A stretch of 5,310 nucleotides of DNA from Spirochaetaceae bacterium (lineage in GTDB: Bacteria; Spirochaetota; Spirochaetia; Treponematales; Breznakiellaceae): the NCBI GenBank assembly GCA_031267475.1, contig JAIRZA010000035.1:1-5310 (forward strand). Reading direction: 5' to 3'. This document shows, piece by piece, positions 1 through 4,841 of this stretch. The notes below the pieces were generated by a model. That model saw nothing but the letters and a program-made list of their open reading frames with translations, had not been told where the DNA came from and did not search any database. Each line of letters begins with the position of its first letter. The stretch's first letter is position 1. The position numbers and the translations under genes were made by a program.

Positions 1-68
1 CGCGACATCTGTCGCAGATGCGGGATTACCGTTACAATTTGTGTGGGACGCCCTATTGAACCTTTCAT
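1..68 (-). CDS. 5' end of an unidentified leftward gene, cut by the window edge
   Basis: Reading the minus strand, an ATG at 68-66 opens a frame that stays open to the left edge, 22 codons plus two bases. It begins MKGSIGRPTQIVTVI. A strong Shine-Dalgarno sequence, GGAGG (plus-strand 75-79), lies six bases upstream, which is ideal spacing and is the main reason for calling a gene here. Too little is present to name the product: the start is mildly basic and shows no signal peptide. The opposite-strand frame is also open here but has only a GTG start without a ribosome site and continues into repeat DNA, so the minus-strand reading is preferred. The gene is divergent from the SPOR-protein gene at 516. 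Confidence 0.6.
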   Translation of the reverse strand, partial: MKGSIGRPTQIVTVIPHLRQMS

Positions 69-74
69 GGTTTG

Positions 75-79
75 CCTCC
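75..79 (-). promoter_or_regulatory. Shine-Dalgarno sequence GGAGG of the left-edge gene
   Basis: The plus strand reads CCTCC, so the minus-strand transcript carries GGAGG six bases before the ATG at 68. This match decides both the presence and the start of the truncated gene. Confidence 0.65.
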
Positions 80-109
80 GTGTTTGAATGGGTTATTTCT
101 TATTTTTCC

Positions 110-136
110 ATTCTATCACTAAAGGCGGGGTGTCCT
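110..136 (-). promoter_or_regulatory. Possible promoter of the left-edge gene
   Basis: On the minus strand TAGAAT (plus 110-115) matches the -10 consensus at five of six bases. AGGACA (plus 131-136) matches the -35 consensus at four of six, but the 15-base spacer is short. It lies about 41 bases upstream of the ATG at 68, a reasonable leader length. This is a weak call based only on consensus matching. Confidence 0.25.
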
Positions 137-174
137 ATTTGTTTCTGCGTATGGTCAGTCAGTGAATTATCAGC

Positions 175-206
175 GCCCGCCAGCGGGTTTCGAGGCGCTC
201 CGCGCT
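175..206 (+). repeat. Palindromic repeat module, left copy
   Basis: This 32-base module matches the reverse complement of 422-453 at 29 of 32 positions. It contains two small dyads: CCCGC-CA-GCGGG at 176-187 and a GCGC-TCC-GCGC type dyad near its right end. The arrangement resembles short palindromic intergenic repeats (REP-like) that occur many times in some genomes. Whether it is repeated elsewhere in this genome cannot be seen from the window. Confidence 0.75.
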
Positions 207-228
207 ATCGTCCCCATAGCAAAACGAC

Positions 229-240
229 GGCGTGGAGTTT
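229..240 (+). repeat. 12-base inverted-repeat arm, partner at 321-332
   Basis: GGCGTGGAGTTT here is the exact reverse complement of AAACTCCACGCC at 321-332. The bases before it (about 207-228) also resemble, with gaps, the reverse complement of about 333-350. The similarity between the two arms of the intergenic region therefore extends beyond the 32-base modules. The right arm has about 70 extra bases between its two blocks (roughly 352-421), giving a mosaic structure. Confidence 0.6.
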
Positions 241-273
241 GAACGGAAGAAAATTTAGCCTAAAACCGGCGCA

Positions 274-291
274 TTAATTATATTTAATTAA
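274..291. repeat. AT-rich palindrome
   Basis: TTAATTA and TAATTAA flank a four-base centre, TATT. It is near the middle of the inverted-repeat region. It could be a protein-binding site or a weak hairpin; nothing in the sequence decides which. Confidence 0.45.
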
Positions 292-302
292 GCTTTGCTT
301 TG

Positions 303-327
303 GGAGTTTGCGCGAAGCGCAAACTCC
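303..327. repeat. Perfect 11-bp hairpin with a GAA loop
   Basis: GGAGTTTGCGC at 303-313 pairs perfectly with GCGCAAACTCC at 317-327 around the three-base centre GAA. No T-run follows on the plus strand, and on the minus strand the following bases (AAAGCAAAGC) also do not form a T-run. It is therefore more likely part of the palindromic repeat cluster than an intrinsic terminator. Confidence 0.6.
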
Positions 328-421
328 ACGCCCTTGTGTTGTATGGGGCGGGCTTACAGCCGCGTATGCCAATGCCTTTATCGAAGTGAAGGCGCAAAGC
401 GAAGACGGCTTACTGACTGCC

Positions 422-453
422 AGCGCGGAGCGCATAGAAACCCGCTGGCGGGG
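422..453 (-). repeat. Palindromic repeat module, right copy in inverted orientation
   Basis: This is the reverse-oriented partner of 175-206 with three mismatches. It contains CCCGC-TG-GCGGG (441-452) and GCGC-GGA-GCGC. It lies 25 bases before the TATAAT box of the next gene, so it may place a hairpin or protein-binding site next to that promoter. There is no uridine run directly after the hairpin, so I do not call it a terminator. Confidence 0.75.
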
Positions 454-477
454 TGGGTGGAATCTTTTTTAAAATCC

Positions 478-483
478 TATAAT
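478..483 (+). promoter_or_regulatory. TATAAT -10 box upstream of the SPOR-protein gene
   Basis: A perfect TATAAT lies 32 bases before the ATG at 516, predicting transcription start near 490 and a leader of about 26 bases. No good -35 hexamer is present at 16-18 bases upstream because that stretch is the G-rich edge of the palindromic repeat, so an activator may be needed or the call may be fortuitous. Confidence 0.45.
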
Positions 484-503
484 GTATAAGGGGATTATGC
501 TGT

Positions 504-508
504 AAGGA
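504..508 (+). promoter_or_regulatory. Shine-Dalgarno sequence AAGGA of the SPOR-protein gene
   Basis: AAGGA sits seven bases before the ATG at 516. The nearest upstream ATG (497) meets a stop after two codons, so this site fixes the start at 516. Confidence 0.65.
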
Positions 509-515
509 TATAAAT

Positions 516-1562
516 ATGTCAAAGAGAAGAGCACTTTTTGCCGCAGTCGTATGCGCAGTTTTAAGCAAACCACAAACCACATATAGCGCCGGACCGGCAT
601 ACCTAGCGGACGCGATACAAGTAGAACTAGCAAAACTAACAACCGCCGCTATAAACGCGCAGGAACGCCATGATTCATACATACAACTAGCAAGAATGCT
701 GCACCTATCCGGCGACATAGAAGGCGCCGCCGCCGCGTGGGAAAACGCAGTATACGCCAACCCCGAACTACGCGACGACACAGCCCTAGTAGAAAGCGCC
801 GCGTGCTATGTCTCTATGGGAGACTGGGACAAAGCAGATTCCATCGTAAAACTAATACTCCTAACCGTCCGTGACAATAAAGACATATCCAGACGCGCCA
901 CGCACCTCAATGGACAAATAGAAGCCTTTCGACACGGCGACACCACCACCCTGGACACCATAGCAAACAACGACGAGTACATAACTTTTCACCCAGCCGC
1001 GTACTACACACTATGGCAAGTAAGCGGCAACGACGAGTACAAGACAAAACTACTAAGCAAATTCCCGTACAGCCCGGAAGCCTACGCCATCATGACCAGC
1101 AAAGACGCGCTGCGAGTTTCAGCGCTGCCATCAGCCAACTGGCTGCTATTCCCCGGCAGAGAAGAATTCAACCAAACCCAAGCCGAGCCGGCGCGGCCGG
1201 CGCCGCAAACACAAACACCAGTTAAAGCAGGCGCTAAACCAGTCCAGCGGGCGACAACAACCAGTGAGAAAACCACCCGTCCGCCGGCGCGGACACCCGC
1301 CAAAACCGCAGCCACTACAGCAAAACGCGCCGGAAACACCAGCGGACAACTCCTGCAAACCGGACTGTACACCGATAAGAAAAACGCGGAATTGCAGTCA
1401 GAACGCCTAAAAGCCGCCGGATACACCGCCGTCGTTTCATCTCGCAAGATTAGCGGGCGACAATACTGGATCGTATCTATAAGCATCCCAAACGGCTACA
1501 CACAAAAAAACATGATACAAGGCCTAAAAGAACGCGGATTCAATGCCTCGCCCGCGCCATAA
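516..1562 (+). CDS. Exported TPR protein with a C-terminal SPOR domain
   Basis: The 348-residue product starts with a basic stretch and a hydrophobic core (residues 6-16), with likely signal-peptidase cleavage after YSA at 25. Residues about 50-117 form at least two TPR-like helical repeats, the clearest including LHLSGDIEGAAAAWENAV. Residues about 215-275 are a proline-, alanine-, threonine- and lysine-rich linker. Residues about 276-345 match a SPOR domain (LLQTGLYTDKKNAELQSERL, then a strand ending QYWIVSI). SPOR domains bind peptidoglycan glycan strands stripped of stem peptides, so a periplasmic role at the septum or in wall remodelling is likely. The exact partner is unknown. The 3' end overlaps the next gene by 20 bases. 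The coding strand is A- and C-rich with many CTA leucine codons, unlike the gene at 2852. Confidence 0.9.
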   Translation: MSKRRALFAAVVCAVLSKPQTTYSAGPAYLADAIQVELAKLTTAAINAQERHDSYIQLARMLHLSGDIEGAAAAWENAVYANPELRDDTALVESAACYVSMGDWDKADSIVKLILLTVRDNKDISRRATHLNGQIEAFRHGDTTTLDTIANNDEYITFHPAAYYTLWQVSGNDEYKTKLLSKFPYSPEAYAIMTSKDALRVSALPSANWLLFPGREEFNQTQAEPARPAPQTQTPVKAGAKPVQRATTTSEKTTRPPARTPAKTAATTAKRAGNTSGQLLQTGLYTDKKNAELQSERLKAAGYTAVVSSRKISGRQYWIVSISIPNGYTQKNMIQGLKERGFNASPAP

Positions 1563-2478
1563 CCATAAATTTACAACTCGTTTCACCATACAGACGCTGC
1601 TTTTTACATTAGCCGCCCTTCAACTAGCCGTATCCTGCACATCGATTCCGCGACACGCGGACACGATTCCGGTTATAGCGCAACGAATCGAGGACTTTGT
1701 TCCGCAATGGCGAGAACTACACACAGGAATCGAACTTAGCGCCGGAAAAATAAAATACCCGCGCTTAGAATTCTGGGCGCTACGCGTCAATCTGGCGGAT
1801 AAAAATATTGAAATCGTGGTAAACGAAACCAGTGAAAACACGAAAACAGAAAACATACAATCAATTACAGTAAGCGGCTTTGCCGCCAAATACGACTGCA
1901 TCGCCGCGATAAACGCAGGCCCGTTTTCGCCAGTTTCGACAAAAGTTGGAGAAGAGCGAATTTTAACAGGCATATTCGTTTCAAACGGCAAACCAGTCAG
2001 CCCCCCGAATCCGCGCTACAGCGCTTTGCTAATATATAACGACGGACACGCCACTGTAACGCCGCAACATGAAAACATCGATTTGGACAACATCCGCAGC
2101 GCGATAGGAGGCTTTTACACCATCCTGGAAAACGACGCTTTGATAGAGCGAAAACCATTAAACAATACACCCCGCCAGCCCGCCAGACACCCGCGAAGCG
2201 CCGCCGGAGTATCCTCCGGCGGCAGTACACTCTATCTACTCCTGATAGACGGACGCCGCATAGCAAGCATTGGCGCGACGGAACAGGAAACAGGATTACT
2301 ACTCCGCGCCTTAGGCGGGGACGACGGCATCCTAATGGATGGCGGCGGGTCGAGCGCTTTGGCGTTAAACACGGACGGCGCGATACACATTATTAATAAA
2401 CCCGTACACGGCGGCGTAACAGGACGGGAACGCGCTGTAGCCACCTGTATAGGCGTCCGCGTAAAACCGCAGCGCTGA
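1543..2478 (+). CDS. Probable lipoprotein, phosphodiester glycosidase (NAGPA/DUF2233) family
   Basis: The 311-residue product begins with a basic head and hydrophobic segment ending LAVSC, with Cys32 as the likely lipidated residue; this relaxed lipobox suits spirochaetes. Residues about 70-308 match the family of the mammalian enzyme that removes GlcNAc from GlcNAc-1-phosphodiesters. Visible landmarks are AINAGPF (122-128, usually AINGGFF), HPRSAAG (216-222), LLIDGRR (about 233-239) and the hallmark DGGGSS (266-271), followed by RERAVATCIGV near the end. Length suits a single-domain bacterial member. The natural substrate of such bacterial enzymes is generally unknown; a sugar-phosphate bond in an envelope glycan is my inference. 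ATG 1543 is the only usable start before the signal peptide. It lies inside the preceding gene and has only a weak ribosome site, suggesting translational coupling. Confidence 0.9.
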   Translation: MPRPRHNHKFTTRFTIQTLLFTLAALQLAVSCTSIPRHADTIPVIAQRIEDFVPQWRELHTGIELSAGKIKYPRLEFWALRVNLADKNIEIVVNETSENTKTENIQSITVSGFAAKYDCIAAINAGPFSPVSTKVGEERILTGIFVSNGKPVSPPNPRYSALLIYNDGHATVTPQHENIDLDNIRSAIGGFYTILENDALIERKPLNNTPRQPARHPRSAAGVSSGGSTLYLLLIDGRRIASIGATEQETGLLLRALGGDDGILMDGGGSSALALNTDGAIHIINKPVHGGVTGRERAVATCIGVRVKPQR

Positions 2479-2515
2479 GCGAAACTATTTAATTCGCCGG
2501 CCTTATGTTTTACAG

Positions 2516-2566
2516 TCTTCATGCGAAGAACGTTTTCCTTTGGAAAATGTTTTCCTGCGGAAAAAT
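2516..2566. repeat. Three tandem 17-base dyad repeats
   Basis: Dyads start at 2516, 2533 and 2550, an exact 17-base period. They are TCTTC-ATGC-GAAGA, TTTTCC-TTT-GGAAAA and TTTTCC-TGC-GGAAAA. Copies two and three agree at 13 of 17 positions; copies one and three at 11 of 17. Each could form a small hairpin or a palindromic protein-binding site. They lie between the glycosidase gene and the structured element at 2593. The hairpins are AU-rich and no terminator-type T-run follows, so I do not call them a terminator. Confidence 0.65.
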
Positions 2567-2592
2567 ACAAAACCGCATTAAACCAGCGCTTC

Positions 2593-2770
2593 AGCAATTC
2601 AAAGTATCAAAAATCCATGCTAAGATGAGGCATGGGACGGAAAGTATTTAGGATACTCATAGACAGTTTTAACCGTGTGTGCGGACAGATGCCTGACACC
2701 AGGCGGCCCGGACACAATGAATCCTCTTTGTCTGGGGAGATGAGCCTGACGGGTGATACTTTGAATTGCT
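2593..2770. other. Structured element closed by a perfect 16-bp inverted repeat, possible RNA or small mobile repeat
   Basis: AGCAATTCAAAGTATC at 2593-2608 is the exact reverse complement of 2755-2770. The pairing continues outward with a C-G pair and a wobble pair (2592/2771, 2591/2772). The 146-base interior can form further hairpins: CCATGC/GCATGG (2615-2620 with 2630-2635), AGTAT/ATACT (2643-2647 with 2653-2657), GCCTG/CAGGC (2691-2695 with 2700-2704) and an 8-bp stem with one wobble pair (2707-2714 with 2729-2736). GCCTGAC occurs twice (2691 and 2744), offering an alternative pairing. A multi-branched RNA, such as a leader element or small RNA, or a non-coding repeat with terminal inverted repeats would both fit. 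No flanking target duplication, intrinsic terminator or recognised riboswitch core is visible. The 60-codon frame crossing it has no ribosome site. Confidence 0.5.
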
Positions 2771-2810
2771 GGTCCGCGCTACTATTACTAATTCCGTCTA
2801 TATGGCATAC

Positions 2811-2840
2811 TTAACATATAGGACTACGATCTGTTATGAT
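2811..2840 (+). promoter_or_regulatory. Sigma70-like promoter with extended -10, upstream of the outer-membrane gene
   Basis: TTAACA (2811-2816, five of six to consensus) is followed after 18 bases by TATGAT (2835-2840, five of six), which is preceded by TG at 2832-2833, an extended -10. Predicted transcription start is about 2847, only some five bases before the ATG at 2852. The transcript would then lack the AGGGA ribosome site, so either it is nearly leaderless or a second start site further upstream is used. Confidence 0.45.
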
Positions 2841-2845
2841 AGGGA
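2841..2845 (+). promoter_or_regulatory. Shine-Dalgarno sequence AGGGA deciding the start at 2852
   Basis: AGGGA ends six bases before ATG 2852, and only three bases before the alternative TTG at 2849. The spacing favours the ATG. Confidence 0.55.
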
Positions 2846-2851
2846 TAATTG

Positions 2852-3913
2852 ATGAAACAAAGACGCCTTTTCGCACTGCTTGTTATTGGTGCCGCGCTTC
2901 TTTCAAAACCCGCGCTTAGTTTTGCTCAGACTCAGACATATACATGGAATGAAGTCGCGGGCGATCTTAGCGATTTTTCCAAAGATATGCGAGGCGCTCT
3001 GGCGTTTATCTCGTTGACGGGGCTTTCGTGGTCGGACACCTATATAGGGCAGCTAATTAATATAAGGCCGCATTGGGGTGTCGGTTTCAACGTAGGCGCT
3101 ACCACGTTGAAGCTTGATAATCTAAACACTCTGTTGAAAAAATTTGGATATACCAGCGATGACAGTTTTATGGATAAACAGTTGCTTCCTGTTTATACCA
3201 TAGATTTGCGTATAGGCGGATTCGGATCGGTGCCTTTCGATGTGGGTATCAAATGGGGGTATCTGCCATATATGAAGCTGTTTAATGATATAAGCTATGA
3301 AGTCAGTGTTTCCGGTCTCGATTTTCGCTGGGAAATACTGGATGACTGGGGAAGTACGCCTTCTATTGCCATTGGTCTCGAAGCAAGCAGTGTATCCGGC
3401 GGTCTAAGAAGCGATGGAAAAGCTACTTTGACTGGATTGAGCAACTTTGGCAACGTAACTATTGGCCGCAACGCGACTGCCGGGGTTATATGGGAGGGCT
3501 TTGTTTTTGGTCTCAAATTACAAGCTGCTAAGAGTTTTTGGGAACCGCACCTTAACAGTTACGCCGGATTAAGAGTTGGCGGCGCTGTAACAAAAACTGG
3601 TTATCAGTTAAGCGGCGGCAAAGACATCATCATAGATGTGGGGAGCGGTACACTAACCGCGCTTAAAGATATGTCGGGCTCAGCCTTGGGCAATCTAGCG
3701 AAAGCTTTGGAATCCGCCTCCAAGCATAATACAGATTTTTTAGTAAACGAGGATACTATAGTCGGTCTGATCGAGAGATCCGGCGCAAATTTTTCACTGT
3801 ACACCGGTATTGCTTTCGATTTTAGCAACAGAACCTATTTTGACATTGCTATTATGGTAGACATTCTAAACTCTGAAGTAGGCGCTAATGTCAGTTTTAG
3901 ATACCAGCAATAA
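2852..3913 (+). CDS. Exported protein, probable outer-membrane beta-barrel, family not recognised
   Basis: With the ATG at 2852 the product has 353 residues; an in-frame TTG three bases earlier is less likely because of ribosome-site spacing. The N-terminus is a standard signal peptide (KQRR, hydrophobic core, likely cleavage after SFA before QTQT). The mature part is rich in glycine and aromatic residues in short alternating strands, for example HWGVGFNVGAT, YTIDLRIGGFG, VPFDVGIKWGYLP and YAGLRVGGAV, and it ends GANVSFRYQQ. This pattern fits a spirochaete outer-membrane barrel. A central segment (about 255-305) is more polar and helical and may be a plug, loop or periplasmic piece. I do not recognise a named family. 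The coding strand is G- and T-rich, opposite to the two upstream genes. Its stop is four bases from the stop of the convergent transketolase gene. Confidence 0.75.
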   Translation: MKQRRLFALLVIGAALLSKPALSFAQTQTYTWNEVAGDLSDFSKDMRGALAFISLTGLSWSDTYIGQLINIRPHWGVGFNVGATTLKLDNLNTLLKKFGYTSDDSFMDKQLLPVYTIDLRIGGFGSVPFDVGIKWGYLPYMKLFNDISYEVSVSGLDFRWEILDDWGSTPSIAIGLEASSVSGGLRSDGKATLTGLSNFGNVTIGRNATAGVIWEGFVFGLKLQAAKSFWEPHLNSYAGLRVGGAVTKTGYQLSGGKDIIIDVGSGTLTALKDMSGSALGNLAKALESASKHNTDFLVNEDTIVGLIERSGANFSLYTGIAFDFSNRTYFDIAIMVDILNSEVGANVSFRYQQ

Positions 3914-3917
3914 GCAG

Positions 3918-4841
3918 CTACACTGCAAACGCAGCGGCTTTGCCGGCTATAGACTCGGCGGTCAGTCCGTAGGCGGCAAGCAATTCCTTGTACGAGCCGG
4001 TATCTCCGAAAGTGTCGTTCACTCCTATGGGAAGCCATTTGAACGGAACGCCGCTTTTGGCGAGTTTTTCTATGCAGGCGCCGCCGAAGCCTCCGACTAT
4101 TGAATGTTCCTCGACAGTTATAAGTTTGCCTGTCTTTTTGAGCGATTCTTCCAGCGCCGCGCCTTCTATGGGCTTAACAAAAGGTATCGTGAATACGTCC
4201 GCGCTTATTCCGCTTTTTTCGAGTATAGCGGCGGCTTCAAGCGCTATCTGTGTTGTTAAACCCGCCGCCGCGATTGTAAGCATTTTTCCATCTTTCAGTT
4301 TAACCGGCGTTTTTGTGTCAATGGCGCTTGAATCAGGGATGTCGGTCACTTCGTTCCGGGATAATCGTAAAAATACCGGATGATTCTGTTTTACCGCATA
4401 CTCAAGGGCAAGCTCCGCCTGCCTGTTGTCGGCTGGAACTATGACCTCCATACCTGGCAAGGCGCGCATTATCGCTATGTCCTCGATGGCTTGATGGCTC
4501 GCGCCGTCATAAGAATCGCTGAAACCGCCGTATGCGCCCGCAATGACAACGGGCAGCTTGTTGTAGCAAAAATCATGCCGTATCTGATCGCAGCATTTCA
4601 ATGTTATAAAAATAGAAAATGTATTTATCACCGGCGTAAAACCTGTCGCCGCAAAGCCTGCCGCAACGCCCGCCATGTTGCCTTCCGAAACCCCTACGTT
4701 AAAGAAACGGTCTGGGAACGTCTTGGCAAAATAAGACGACCGGGTACTGCCGGACAAGTCGGCGTCCAGCACGACAATTTTTTTATTTGTATCGCCTAGG
4801 GATGCTAATTTTTTACCGTATGCGTCTCGCATTGCCATCAT
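3918..4841 (-). CDS. Transketolase, C-terminal subunit (split enzyme)
   Basis: The 307-residue product carries the pyrimidine-binding and C-terminal domains of transketolase, which moves two-carbon ketol units between sugar phosphates in the non-oxidative pentose phosphate pathway using thiamine pyrophosphate. Visible landmarks are ADLSGSTR (27-34), GVSEGNMAG (50-58) with Glu53 as the expected cofactor-activating glutamate, DGASHQAIED (112-121) with His116 at the substrate-binding histidine position, FLRLSRNE (157-164) and EEHSIVGGFG (244-253) in the C-terminal domain. Length is typical for this half in organisms with split transketolase. ATG 4841 overlaps the upstream gene's TGA as ATGA and has a strong ribosome site; ATGs at 4838 and 4832 are possible but worse spaced. 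It ends four bases from the convergent gene's stop, leaving no room for a separate terminator. Confidence 0.97.
   Translation of the reverse strand: MMAMRDAYGKKLASLGDTNKKIVVLDADLSGSTRSSYFAKTFPDRFFNVGVSEGNMAGVAAGFAATGFTPVINTFSIFITLKCCDQIRHDFCYNKLPVVIAGAYGGFSDSYDGASHQAIEDIAIMRALPGMEVIVPADNRQAELALEYAVKQNHPVFLRLSRNEVTDIPDSSAIDTKTPVKLKDGKMLTIAAAGLTTQIALEAAAILEKSGISADVFTIPFVKPIEGAALEESLKKTGKLITVEEHSIVGGFGGACIEKLAKSGVPFKWLPIGVNDTFGDTGSYKELLAAYGLTAESIAGKAAAFAV

Larger units (their letters stand above)
69..515. other. Divergent intergenic region rich in inverted repeats, no supported gene
   Basis: This 447-base stretch separates two divergent genes. It holds two facing copies of a palindromic module (175-206 and 422-453), a 12-base inverted pair (229-240 and 321-332), a perfect hairpin (303-327) and an AT-rich palindrome (274-291). 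The open frames crossing it have GTG or TTG starts without ribosome sites, and parts of their sequence come from the repeat modules, so I do not call them genes. The repeat on the right, read rightward, carries an open frame up to a TAA at about 470 containing SAERIETRWR. The left copy read leftward gives SAERLETRWR, so the module itself has coding-like content. Confidence 0.7.

Noticed and set aside
41..277. Rightward open frame from a GTG
   Set aside because: It has no ribosome site, overlaps the better-supported leftward gene start at 68, and its second half is encoded by the palindromic repeat module. The frame is open to the left edge, so a gene tail entering from outside is not fully excluded.
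303..327. Intrinsic terminator
   Set aside because: The stem is strong but neither strand has a T-run directly after it.
295..489. Rightward open frame from a TTG
   Set aside because: No ribosome site, composed largely of repeat-module sequence, and it ends on top of the promoter of the following gene.
516..555. Lipoprotein signal at Cys13 of the SPOR protein
   Set aside because: The cysteine lies in the middle of a short hydrophobic core, too close to the N-terminus, and a conventional cleavage site follows at residue 25.
2636..2657. Resemblance of GGACGGAAAGTA to part of the glutamine riboswitch (glnA RNA)
   Set aside because: The required upstream CGUUCA-type segment and the downstream closing strand are missing, so the similarity is probably fortuitous.
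2593..2770. Retron non-coding RNA or known housekeeping RNA (6S, SRP, RNase P, tmRNA)
   Set aside because: No reverse transcriptase gene is nearby, and the conserved cores of these RNAs are not recognisable. The branched layout also does not fit 6S RNA.
2632..2814. 60-codon frame starting ATG between the glycosidase and outer-membrane genes
   Set aside because: Its ATG lies inside the pairing arm of a hairpin, the only purine-rich match is one base upstream, and the sequence is better explained by base-paired structure.
3988..4799. Rightward open frames opposite the transketolase subunit
   Set aside because: They are antisense shadows of a clearly conserved enzyme gene.
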